Positions 19,664 to 29,612 of a DNA stretch of 64,000 nucleotides are shown here, piece by piece. The notes beneath the pieces are model-generated. The model was not told the origin of the DNA. It saw only the letters and a list, made by a program, of their open reading frames with translations, and did not search any database. The stretch is from the NCBI RefSeq assembly GCF_023061185.1, contig NZ_JAKGAK010000002.1, forward strand, positions 62,001 to 126,000, given 5' to 3'. This stretch comes from Chromohalobacter beijerinckii (GTDB lineage: Bacteria; Pseudomonadota; Gammaproteobacteria; Pseudomonadales; Halomonadaceae). The position numbers and the translations under genes are program-made. Position 1 is the stretch's first letter, and every line of letters begins with the position of its first letter.

Positions 19664-22082
19664 GTACCAACTGGGTCAGGCGGTGGTGCAGGCTGGGATC
19701 GAAGAGTGCTTGCCCGCGACGCTGAGCGTTTTCGAGCGAGCTGTCATAGCATAGTTTGTCGTTTTCCTGCCATAACCAGCCCTGAGACTCGAGGGTGTCG
19801 AGCAAGCCGCTGAACAGGCGTTTGTCGAAGAACTCCGGTGCGTTGAGCCCGGAGAGCAGGGTGAGGCGTTCAGCCAACTGACGGCTTTGTTCCTCTAGCG
19901 CCTCGCGGGTCAGGGTGCCGCTTCCTTCGCGTAGCAACACGGCCAACAGCAGATAACCGCGCTCCAGGGTTGGCTGTACCAGCCGACCTAGCAGGCGTAG
20001 ATGCTCGCTGCTGGCCAGGTGCCCCGCCGGGCGCTCCCAACCGTGATCGGTCTCAATCAGCAGGTCTTCGGATGCGAGTGCCGCCAAGGCGCGTTCCAGC
20101 CGCGTTGCAAAGGCATCGACGGGCAGGTGAAACTCATGCGCGAGTACCGGCCACGCGGGCCCCAAGAGAGTCAGCAGCTCCTCGGTATTGAAGCGTGCGT
20201 TATGCCGATACGCGAAGGCGACCAGTGCCATGTCGATGTACAAGTGCAAGACGTTGTTGCGATACCACGTCAATAAAGTGGCCTGTTCTGGCGTGGCGAG
20301 TACGAGTTCGCCGAGTGCCTGCTGGCGGCGTTCGATGAACTCCAATTGAGCGGTATGGGCGATCCAGTCCCGAGGCTCGCCTTCGGGCAGAGTGATTCGC
20401 TCACCGCCCGGGAGATGCTGCCTCAAATCCACTAGCAAGCGCATATGACGCTCGAGCAGGTCGGCCTCGATGGCGTGGTGCGAATTGGCCAGAAGCCCCA
20501 GGGCGACCAACGAAACCGGCGTGATGGCTGCTGCCGCGTTGATGCGCTGGCCCAGGCTGGCGCCCAGCGCGGGCACGGCCTGGTTCAGCCAGTCGGGGCG
20601 TGTTTGGCGGCGGTTGTCTCGCCAATCGGGTACCTGGCGGTCGAGAAAGCCGCTGAGCATGAGCGGCTCGCCGACATTGACCGTGACATGCCCGTATGAC
20701 TGTCGCAGCCGGCGTACGATGCGCAACAGGTCGAAGGGCGACTCCTTCTTCTTGTGCCCGCCACGCAACTCCTTGAGGTAGCTACCGCTTTCCAGCACCT
20801 TCTCGTATCCCACGTAGACGGGAACGAAGGCGACCTCGCGGCGGGGGTCGCGGGCGAAGGAGCGCAGGGTCATGGCGAGCATGCCAGGGCGCGGCGCCAG
20901 CATGCGCCCGGTGCGCGAGCGTCCGCCCTCGATGAAGTATTCCAGTGGGTGCCCGCGCGAAATCAGACGATGCACGTATTCGTTGAATACCGCTGCGTAG
21001 AGGCGATTGTCACGAAAGCTGCGGCGCAGGAAGAACGCCCCTCCTCGACGTAGCAGCGCGCCGATTACCGGCATGTCGAGGTTGCGGCCTGCCGCGATGT
21101 GCGGCGGCATCAATCCCTCGCGAAATAGTGCGTAGGACAACAAGAGATAGTCGATATGGCTGCGATGACAGGGCACGTAGATCAATTCGTGATCGCCGGC
21201 CAGCGCCTTGACGTCATCGAGCCCGTTGACGGTGACGCCGTCGTAGAGACGGTTCCAGAGCCTGCGCAGCAGTTGGTAGAGGAAGCGCAGTACCGGGTAG
21301 GAGGTGTTGGAAGCGATCTCGCGGCCATAACGCAGTGCCCGGCGTGTTTCACGCTCGGGGCTGGTGCCACGGGCGGTGGCCGCGTCGGAGATCGCCTGGC
21401 GCACTTGTGGGCTGTCGACCACGCCGCGGATCAACGTATTGCGATGCGAGAGATCGGGACCCAGCACACGGGCGCGTACACGACGAAAGTGAACGCGCAG
21501 CACGCGTGCCGTCTTGCGCTGGGCGACCGGTAACGGACGTGTCTCGATCAACGTGCGTAGTTGCAACGGGGCGCCGATATGTACCTGCACGTGCTTGCCA
21601 TTGACCGCCATCGACAAGAGTCGGCGCAGGCGTCCGCTCCACTGCCAGCTATCCGCCGCGAGCAGTTTCCAGAAGCCGAAGTCCTTGCCCGGGGCGCGTC
21701 CCCAGAACACGCTTACCGGTACTAGCTGGACATCTCGATCGGGCGCGTCGGCTAGCTCTGCCAGCAAGGTGTCGAGGTGCAGCGAGCGTCGTCCGTGTAC
21801 CTGCGTCAGCCCGCGACTGAGCCGGGGTAGGGCGATACAAGCGGGAAGGCGTGTCTCGCCGAGCACGACACTGCCTCGGGCACTGGGAAGGCCCTCGCGG
21901 CGTGTCATCAGTTCGAGTGCCAGCCTGTCCGAGAAGGCGGGGTGCGGCAACACGTAGAGTGTGGGCCGCATGGCATCGAGTGTGGGCTGCTGCGCTTCGA
22001 CATGATGGTAGTCGAGCCAGTGGTCGAGCAGCCTGCGGCACAGGGCGCGCAAGGGAGCGAGGAACGTGCGTAGAACAGCCAT
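19647..22082 (-). CDS. plsB: Glycerol-3-phosphate 1-O-acyltransferase PlsB
   Basis: An 811-residue inner-membrane-associated enzyme making lysophosphatidate, the first step of phospholipid synthesis; E. coli PlsB has 807 residues. Acyltransferase motif HX4D is seen as PCHRSHIDYLLLSY, the glycerol-phosphate binding motif as FIEGGRSRTGRML, and later motifs as REVAFVPVYVGYEKVLESGSYLKELRGGHKKKES. It lies alone on the minus strand, between rsmJ and a cardiolipin synthase gene on the other strand, so two phospholipid genes are neighbours. The stop lies in a 19-bp tandem duplication. Confidence 0.96.
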   Translation of the reverse strand: MAVLRTFLAPLRALCRRLLDHWLDYHHVEAQQPTLDAMRPTLYVLPHPAFSDRLALELMTRREGLPSARGSVVLGETRLPACIALPRLSRGLTQVHGRRSLHLDTLLAELADAPDRDVQLVPVSVFWGRAPGKDFGFWKLLAADSWQWSGRLRRLLSMAVNGKHVQVHIGAPLQLRTLIETRPLPVAQRKTARVLRVHFRRVRARVLGPDLSHRNTLIRGVVDSPQVRQAISDAATARGTSPERETRRALRYGREIASNTSYPVLRFLYQLLRRLWNRLYDGVTVNGLDDVKALAGDHELIYVPCHRSHIDYLLLSYALFREGLMPPHIAAGRNLDMPVIGALLRRGGAFFLRRSFRDNRLYAAVFNEYVHRLISRGHPLEYFIEGGRSRTGRMLAPRPGMLAMTLRSFARDPRREVAFVPVYVGYEKVLESGSYLKELRGGHKKKESPFDLLRIVRRLRQSYGHVTVNVGEPLMLSGFLDRQVPDWRDNRRQTRPDWLNQAVPALGASLGQRINAAAAITPVSLVALGLLANSHHAIEADLLERHMRLLVDLRQHLPGGERITLPEGEPRDWIAHTAQLEFIERRQQALGELVLATPEQATLLTWYRNNVLHLYIDMALVAFAYRHNARFNTEELLTLLGPAWPVLAHEFHLPVDAFATRLERALAALASEDLLIETDHGWERPAGHLASSEHLRLLGRLVQPTLERGYLLLAVLLREGSGTLTREALEEQSRQLAERLTLLSGLNAPEFFDKRLFSGLLDTLESQGWLWQENDKLCYDSSLENAQRRGQALFDPSLHHRLTQLVHRRSS

Positions 22083-22227
22083 CCATTAGCCTTGAAGGAA
22101 CGCGATGAAGCAGTATAGCCAGTCAGGCCGGGTAGGCCCAAGGCTGGCGCTTTTCAGCGACGTTGCAAACATGCGTCAATGGTGCATGATCAAGCCGCCG
22201 CGCAGGCGGCGAATTCAAGGAGACACC

Positions 22228-23340
22228 ATGCGCGGACGTTGGCAGGTAGGCAATCGTTTCACCTTGTTGCCGGAAGGCAAACGCTTTCTTCCCGCCTTGT
22301 TTACAGCCATCGATGAAGCGCGCGCCACGCTTTATCTCGAATTGTACCTGATGGAATCGGGAACGCTCGCCACACGCGTGATCGATGCCTTGTGTGCAGC
22401 GGCCGGGCGCGGTGTCACGGTGCTGGTACTGCTCGATGGGTATGGTTCGATGAAGCTCGCGCATGCTGACCGCGAGCGTTTGCGTCAGGCCGGCGTGGCG
22501 CTACGTTTCTTCAATCCGCTGGCCTGGCATCAACTGGGCAAGAATCTGTCGCGCGATCATCGCAAGCTGCTGATCGTCGACGAGAAGCTGGCTTTTACCG
22601 GTGGTTTCGGCGCCGTCGATTCCTTCGTCGAGGCGTGGTATGAAGTCGCCGTACGTATCGAGGGGCCGGTCGTCGCGGATTGGGTCGGCCTGTTCGCGCA
22701 ACTCTGGGAGTCGCCATTGACGCGCCGCAAGGCGGCGCCGCGTCACTGGCCTACCTCGCGCTCCATCGCACCACTCACGGAGAATATGCGCGGACGGATG
22801 ATCAGCGGGCGTGGGCATCGTTACCAGGCGATCCGGCATTCGCTGCATCAGCGTATTGCCACTGCCGAGCGGCGGTTGTGGCTGTGCACGCCCTACTTCG
22901 TGCCGACCTTCAGCCTGCGCCGGCGCCTGATCCGCGCCGCGCGCCTGGGCCTTGACGTGCGGCTATTGCTGCCGGGCTCGCGCCACGACCATCCGAGCAT
23001 TCGCTATGCCGGGCAACGTTTCTACGCGCGACTTTTGCGGGCCGGGGTACGCATCTACGAGTTTCAGCCGACCTTCATTCACGCCAAGTTCGTGCTGGTC
23101 GACGATTGGGCGTCGATCGGCTCGTGCAACTTCGATCACTGGAGCCTGCAGTGGAATCTCGAGGCTAACCAGGAAGTCGAGGATACGAGATTCGCCCGCG
23201 ACGTGGCGGCTCTGTTCGAGCGTAACTTCGCCGCCAGCGAGGAAATCCATTGGGAGCAGTGGCGCTATCGCCCCTGGACTCAGCGCTGCCGTGAGTGGGT
23301 TTTCGGCACCCTCAACGGGTGGATGACGCGGTTGCGCTGA
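22228..23340 (+). CDS. clsB: Cardiolipin synthase, ClsB-type phospholipase D family
   Basis: The 370-residue protein has two HKD motifs, DHRKLLIVDEKLAFTGGFGAVDS in the first half and FIHAKFVLVDDWASIGSCNFDHWSLQWNLEAN in the second. It lacks the N-terminal membrane helices of ClsA and starts with NRFTLLPEGKRFLPALFTAIDEARATLYLELYL, like E. coli ClsB. The likely reaction joins phosphatidylglycerol with another phospholipid to give cardiolipin, consistent with the divergent neighbour plsB. ATG 22228 has AAGGAG five bases upstream; an extended frame to 22105 lacks such support. Other PLD-family phosphatidyltransferases cannot be excluded. Confidence 0.85.
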   Translation: MRGRWQVGNRFTLLPEGKRFLPALFTAIDEARATLYLELYLMESGTLATRVIDALCAAAGRGVTVLVLLDGYGSMKLAHADRERLRQAGVALRFFNPLAWHQLGKNLSRDHRKLLIVDEKLAFTGGFGAVDSFVEAWYEVAVRIEGPVVADWVGLFAQLWESPLTRRKAAPRHWPTSRSIAPLTENMRGRMISGRGHRYQAIRHSLHQRIATAERRLWLCTPYFVPTFSLRRRLIRAARLGLDVRLLLPGSRHDHPSIRYAGQRFYARLLRAGVRIYEFQPTFIHAKFVLVDDWASIGSCNFDHWSLQWNLEANQEVEDTRFARDVAALFERNFAASEEIHWEQWRYRPWTQRCREWVFGTLNGWMTRLR

Positions 23341-23348
23341 ACGCGTGC

Positions 23349-23999
23349 CTAGCGGCGACCCTTACTGCCTGGGCGCCCGGCGGGTTTCTTCTTGCGCGGC
23401 GTGGGCTTGGGTTTTTCCTCGGGAACACGGTAGTGCAGATAGAGATCCAGGATCAGCTCGGGTAGCTGCTTGACGAGTGCTTCGGCCCGGGCGTCGTCGG
23501 TGATCAGTTCGTGCATGTCGGGTTCGTCTTCGAAGAGGCCCGATAGCGCCATGAAGGGGAGCAACAGCTCCGCGACGCGGGCTTCGTCGTGCTCGAACCA
23601 GGCGCCTTCATGGAGAAACACACCTTCCATGAAGCCAGCGCACCAGTCGCCGATGGGCGTTTCTTCGGGCGGCAGGCCGTCGAGTTCCAGGTCGAAGGGC
23701 AGCTCCGGCAGGTGACCATGCTCGAGCGCATCGATGGCGTTTTGCTTGAGCGCTTCGCACAGGCCGAGCATCTGTTCGCGCTGCGCGGCGTCGGTGAATT
23801 GCGGCTCGCCGTGAAAGAGTTCGGCGATCCAGGTGGCCGCCGGGGTTTCGACCGGCGCGATCGCCAGGGCGACGAGGAATCCGTGTGCGCCAATCAAGTC
23901 GAGCGCTTCGGGATCGACGTGATCGGATTCCAGGAAATCGTCGAGGGTCTCGAGCGCTGTGTCGTCGAGCAGTGGCATGGGGGGCGACGTCTCGGACAT
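23349..23999 (-). CDS. UPF0149 (YgfB/YecA) family protein
   Basis: A 216-residue acidic helical protein. The family pattern is LDDFLESDHVDPEALDLIGAHGFLVALAIAP followed by WCAGFMEGVFLHE and LLLPFMALSGL. The tail is basic and Pro/Lys-rich (EEKPKPTPRKKKPAGRPGSKGRR); many YecA relatives carry a SEC-C zinc motif there, which is absent here. Start chosen at 23999 because AAGAGG precedes it; a longer frame begins 23 codons earlier without a site. The function of the family is not well established. It converges on clsB and diverges from the SprT-like gene. Confidence 0.8.
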   Translation of the reverse strand: MSETSPPMPLLDDTALETLDDFLESDHVDPEALDLIGAHGFLVALAIAPVETPAATWIAELFHGEPQFTDAAQREQMLGLCEALKQNAIDALEHGHLPELPFDLELDGLPPEETPIGDWCAGFMEGVFLHEGAWFEHDEARVAELLLPFMALSGLFEDEPDMHELITDDARAEALVKQLPELILDLYLHYRVPEEKPKPTPRKKKPAGRPGSKGRR

Positions 24000-24071
24000 G
24001 AAAAGCCTCTTGAAAGGGAGCGGTCGGTGAGTGGTGGACGCCTGTCGCGTTGCGCGGCATTCTAGCATCCC

Positions 24072-24638
24072 ATGATGTCTGTCACCTTGCCCTCTCCCGA
24101 TAATGATTGGTTAGTGTCGCTCGATGAGCCGGCCCTCCACGAAGCGTTATATGAGCGCGTCGAGGCGGCTTGGCGCGTCGCTCTCGATGTTCATCCTTCC
24201 CTGCCGCGCCCCGCCGTGTGGTTGGACCTGCGTGGCAAAGGGGCTGGCCAGGCGCATTTTTCGCGCGGAGGTCTACGCTTCAATCCGGTCCTGCTGCGCG
24301 AGAATCGCCAGGCGTTCATGGAAGACGTCGTGCCGCACGAGATGGCGCACTGGCTGGTCTTTCATCTCGATGGACCGCCCACCCGTCCGCATGGTCATGA
24401 ATGGCGGACCGTCATGCAGCAGCTCTACGGTTTGCCGCCACGTACCACGCACCGTTTCGATGTCTCCCGGGCGAGTCCCGCACCTTATCGTTATCGTTGT
24501 GGCTGCGACACCGAGCATCATTTTTCCGCGCGACGCCACGCTCGGGCTCGACGTGGAACGGCGTACCACTGCCGATATTGTCGACAGCGACTTCGCTTCG
24601 TTGCGCAAAACGCTTGTGACAATGACGTAACTCAATGA
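24072..24638 (+). CDS. SprT-like zinc metalloprotein
   Basis: The 188-residue protein has the metallopeptidase motif VPHEMAHWLVFHL (HExxH) and later HGHEWRTVMQQLYG, where the histidine is a likely third ligand. The C-terminus is a zinc ribbon with YRCGC and YHCRYCRQRLRF. This arrangement is that of bacterial SprT, related to the Spartan protease of eukaryotes; the bacterial protein's substrate is not established. Two adjacent ATG codons (24072 and 24075) are possible starts. Acs follows after a 140-base regulatory region, probably as a separate unit. Confidence 0.85.
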   Translation: MMSVTLPSPDNDWLVSLDEPALHEALYERVEAAWRVALDVHPSLPRPAVWLDLRGKGAGQAHFSRGGLRFNPVLLRENRQAFMEDVVPHEMAHWLVFHLDGPPTRPHGHEWRTVMQQLYGLPPRTTHRFDVSRASPAPYRYRCGCDTEHHFSARRHARARRGTAYHCRYCRQRLRFVAQNACDNDVTQ

Positions 24639-24658
24639 ATTAAAAAGAAAAATCGGTA

Positions 24659-24701
24659 ATACCAAGGTCTGATAGGGAGCCAGGGGGGCTAGGGGTATAT
24701 G
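24659..24701 (+). promoter_or_regulatory. acs promoter region: candidate CrbR site and -10 element
   Basis: ATACCAAGGTCTG (24659-24671) nearly repeats a 13-base element upstream of the symporter operon (36516-36528, minus strand). A possible -10, TATATG (24696-24701), lies 24 bases further on, which would put the element at roughly -37 to -49, a common activator position. The preceding GGTAATACC is itself a dyad. Binding by the CrbR/ErdR-like regulator is inference. Confidence 0.45.
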
Positions 24702-24778
24702 CTGGTGACACATTCTTGGACGGTCACGTTGGCAAGCGTGTGGCCGATCATCCATTTCTCGACCTTTGCGAGGAAGCC

Positions 24779-26728
<1,950 letters not shown>

Positions 26729-26811
26729 TACGCGTTGGGGTGGGTATCTAGCGTCGGTTCGTTCGACACGGGGCGGCACGCCAGCTCGCCTCGGGTGCCC
26801 GCCCGACTTTC

Positions 26812-26833
26812 GCCGGCCGATGGCCGGCTTTTT
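26812..26833 (+). terminator. Rho-independent terminator after acs
   Basis: GCCGGCC and GGCCGGC form a tight stem (26812-26828) followed by five T. It separates acs from the regulator gene. Confidence 0.85.
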
Positions 26834-26987
26834 CGTGCCACCAGGAACGTTCGGGGGTGCGTCGACGCAAGGCTTGGGTATTGTCTACAGCATGGGGTAA
26901 CATGCTGAAAACAAGAAGTGAACCTGATGCTTGCCGATGACAATCGCGGCACGACCGTTCGCTCCAGGGGGATCCGGAGGAGACACA

Positions 26988-27650
26988 ATGGCTTTTGCCC
27001 AGAAATTCATCGTCGCCGATGACCACCCGCTATTTCGTGCCGCGCTCAACCAGGCGTTGCGCCAAGTAGCGCCACAGGCGGAGATCGTCGAAGCCGATAC
27101 CATGGAGGCGACGTCCGACATGGTGATGCGCCATCCCGATGCCGACCTGATCTTGCTCGACTTGCACATGCCGGGCGCACATGGCTTTTCGGGACTGATC
27201 CAACTGCGCGGTCAGTCGCCCGAGGTGCCCGTGGTCGTCATTTCGGGCAGTGAGGAGCCGCCGGTAGTGCGTCGCGCCATCGACTATGGTGCCTCGGGTT
27301 TCATTCCCAAGTCCTCGTCACTGGATGTTATCGCCGAGGCGATCCGCCAAGTGCTCGAAGGGGAGGTCTGGTTGCCCGAGGAGATGGCCGATGTTCTCGG
27401 GGAGTCGAACGAAGATGAAGCGCGCTTCGCCGAGGCCATCGCCTCGCTGACGCCGCAACAGTTTCGTGTGCTCAACATGTTGAACGAAGGCTTGCTCAAC
27501 AAACAGATCGCCTATGAGCTCAATGTCTCAGAGGCGACCATCAAGGCGCACGTTACGGCGATACTCCGTAAATTGGGGGTGCATTCGCGCACGCAGGCGG
27601 TCATCGCCGCACAGAAACTCGAGGTCGAACCGCCCAAGGTCGAGTCCTAG
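26988..27650 (+). CDS. crbR: LuxR/NarL-family response regulator, CrbR/ErdR type
   Basis: A 220-residue regulator with a receiver domain (KFIVADDHPLFRAAL; phospho-acceptor Asp58 in LILLDLHMPG) and a C-terminal LuxR-type helix-turn-helix (LTPQQFRVLNMLNEGLLNKQIAYELNVSEATIKAHVTAILRKLGVHSRTQAV). GGAGGAG precedes the ATG by a few bases. In Vibrio (CrbR) and Pseudomonas (ErdR) a regulator of this architecture activates acs in response to the CrbS/MxtR kinase. The position directly after acs and the presence of a CrbS-like kinase nearby support that identity, though the symbol is by analogy. Confidence 0.8.
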   Translation: MAFAQKFIVADDHPLFRAALNQALRQVAPQAEIVEADTMEATSDMVMRHPDADLILLDLHMPGAHGFSGLIQLRGQSPEVPVVVISGSEEPPVVRRAIDYGASGFIPKSSSLDVIAEAIRQVLEGEVWLPEEMADVLGESNEDEARFAEAIASLTPQQFRVLNMLNEGLLNKQIAYELNVSEATIKAHVTAILRKLGVHSRTQAVIAAQKLEVEPPKVES

Positions 27651-27688
27651 AGCGCCTTAGCGGCAGCATACGAGGCCGTGTGAGAGAC

Positions 27689-27727
27689 AAGAAGCCGTTC
27701 CCTTGGTTTTTAAGGGAACGGCTTCTT
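27689..27727. terminator. Bidirectional terminator between crbR and mntR
   Basis: AAGAAGCCGTTCCCTT (27689-27704) pairs perfectly over 16 bases with 27712-27727 around a seven-base loop, with A/T runs on both sides. It sits between converging genes and can serve both. Confidence 0.88.
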
Positions 27728-27763
27728 CGTATCTGTGCGCGCTCTCAGGGCATGCAAGACAGC

Positions 27764-28183
27764 CTATGAAGGCGGCTGGCGGCCCAGGAAATCGCGCATG
27801 GCGTTCACGGTTTCTTCACTGCAGTGATGCTCGATGCCTTCGGAGTCGGCACGTGCGACTTCTTCGGGCACACCGAGTGCCCGCAAGGCATCGAGTACCA
27901 CCCGGTGGCGTGCCATGACGCGCTTGGCGAGCGCGTCCCCCTCATCGGTCAGGAATATCCCGCGATAGGGGCGAGCGACAGCAAGCCCGTCGCGTTTCAA
28001 GCGTGCGATGACTTTCGACACCGCCGCCGCGCTGACGCCGAAACACTCGGCCAGATCGCTGGCACGTGCTTCGCCCAGTTGCGTATGCAGATGCGCGATT
28101 TCCTCGACATAATCCTCGACCAATTCGGTCTGATGATCCTGCCGGACGCGTTTGAAATATTCGTGCTTGGGCTGAGACTTCAT
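27764..28183 (-). CDS. mntR: Manganese-responsive DtxR-family repressor MntR
   Basis: The 139-residue protein is like E. coli MntR: HQTELVEDYVEEIAHLHTQLGEARASDLAECFGVSAAAVSKVIARLKRDGLAVARPYRGIFLTDEGDALAKRVMARHRVVLDALRALGV, and EGIEHHCSEETVNAM, which includes metal-binding His and Glu residues. It is the second gene after mntH on the same strand, 13 bases downstream, so Mn would regulate its own importer and sensor together. The operator expected for it lies before mntH. No SH3-like extra domain is present. Confidence 0.92.
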   Translation of the reverse strand: MKSQPKHEYFKRVRQDHQTELVEDYVEEIAHLHTQLGEARASDLAECFGVSAAAVSKVIARLKRDGLAVARPYRGIFLTDEGDALAKRVMARHRVVLDALRALGVPEEVARADSEGIEHHCSEETVNAMRDFLGRQPPS

Positions 28184-28196
28184 GCAACCCCTGCTT

Positions 28197-29477
28197 TCAG
28201 TGTCCCGTGAACGTAGAAAATAGCACGTACGCGTTGAGGGCGACGATCAACGTGCACACAATACCGCCCACCACGGTTACCGATTTGTGATTGACCAGGT
28301 TGCCCATGATACGGCGATTGGCGGTGAAAAAAAGCAGTGGGATGAGTGCGAACGGAATTCCGAAGCTAAGAATCACCTGACTGGCGACCAAGGCCTTCTG
28401 CTCGGACACGCCGAGCATGATGATCACCAGCGCCGGCAGCATGGTCACTAGACGGCGTAGCCACAGGGGGATCGTAAAGGCCATGAAGCCTTGCATGATC
28501 ACCTGTCCCGAGAGCGTACCGACGATGGACGACGATAGACCAGCGAGTAGTAGGGCGGCGCCGAAAACATGGCTGGCCGTGACCTGGCCGAGCATCGGTG
28601 CCAGTAGTTTATAGCTGTCACTAATGGTGGCGACATCAAGATGGCCATTGGCATGAAAGGCAGCCGCCGCCATGGCCAACATGCTGAGGTTGATCATGCC
28701 GGCGATGGCCATGCCGATGATGACATCCAGGCGGTAGTAACGCATCAAGCGTATGCGATGGGCGTCGTCTTTCACCTGAATCCGTTGCTGCGACAGTGCC
28801 GAGTGCAGGTAGATGACATGCGGCATGACCGTAGCGCCGAGTATGCCCGCTGCCAGATAGAGCGAATAGCTATCCGGGAAGCCGGGAATGAGCAGACCCT
28901 CGAGCAGCGGCGTCGGTTGCGGCCGGCTGAGCACCAGCTCGAGAATGAAACCGCCCGCCACGGCCAGGATCATGGCGCCGATGACGATTTCCATGAGTCG
29001 GAAGCCGTAGCGGTAGAGATGCAGCGCCAGATAGGTGATCGCCCCGGTGAGCAATGCGCCTTCCATCAATGACAGCCCAAACAGCAGGTTGAAGGCCAGC
29101 GCTGCGCCGAGAAACTCGGCGAGGTCGGTGGCGATGGCTACGACCTCTGCTTGTATCCAATAGGACCAGACCACGGGGCGTGGATAGCGTGCGCGAATCA
29201 CCTGGGGCAGGTTGCGCCCGGTGGCGAGTCCCAGACGTGCTGACAGGGTCTGGATCAGCATGGCCATCAGGTTGGCGACGAGCACTACCCACAGCAGTGT
29301 ATAGCCGTAGCGCGATCCCGCTTCGATATTGGTAGCGAAGTTGCCGGGGTCGATATAGGCCACCGCCGCGATTAGTGCAGGACCGAAGAAGGCCGTCCAT
29401 CCCCAGCGTTGTGCCTTGCCGTTGAGTGTCGATGCCGCTTGCGCGCGTATTGCGCTGTCAGAAATTGTACTCAGCAT
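28197..29477 (-). CDS. mntH: Nramp-family Mn2+ transporter MntH
   Basis: The 426-residue, multi-helix inner membrane protein imports manganese with protons. Metal-site motifs are AAVAYIDPGNFATNI (helix 1) and GATVMPHVIYLHSAL (helix 6). It also shows the Nramp transport signature region EVVAIATDLAEFLGAALAFNLLFG. ATG 29477 precedes mntR in a two-gene operon. The promoter carries strong palindromes expected for MntR control. It sits between the crbR and crbS genes, an insertion relative to the acetate module. Confidence 0.95.
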   Translation of the reverse strand: MLSTISDSAIRAQAASTLNGKAQRWGWTAFFGPALIAAVAYIDPGNFATNIEAGSRYGYTLLWVVLVANLMAMLIQTLSARLGLATGRNLPQVIRARYPRPVVWSYWIQAEVVAIATDLAEFLGAALAFNLLFGLSLMEGALLTGAITYLALHLYRYGFRLMEIVIGAMILAVAGGFILELVLSRPQPTPLLEGLLIPGFPDSYSLYLAAGILGATVMPHVIYLHSALSQQRIQVKDDAHRIRLMRYYRLDVIIGMAIAGMINLSMLAMAAAAFHANGHLDVATISDSYKLLAPMLGQVTASHVFGAALLLAGLSSSIVGTLSGQVIMQGFMAFTIPLWLRRLVTMLPALVIIMLGVSEQKALVASQVILSFGIPFALIPLLFFTANRRIMGNLVNHKSVTVVGGIVCTLIVALNAYVLFSTFTGH

Positions 29478-29485
29478 GGTAGCAA

Positions 29486-29532
29486 CTCTAAGTTAACCAT
29501 GGTTAATCGAATGTCTGAAGGTTAACTTAGAG
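29486..29532 (-). promoter_or_regulatory. Candidate MntR operator upstream of mntH
   Basis: A perfect 14-bp palindrome TTAACCATGGTTAA (29493-29506) overlaps a perfect 13-bp inverted repeat, CTCTAAGTTAACC (29486-29498) and GGTTAACTTAGAG (29520-29532). It begins 8 bases upstream of the mntH start, as for a repressor site. Assigning it to MntR is inference from context. Confidence 0.75.
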
Positions 29533-29612
29533 ACCCAGGGTTGGCCAATAGCGGTTGGGTCGAGAACCGATTGAGTTTGACTATTACCGATACTCGGCCC
29601 TGAGCGTCCGCG

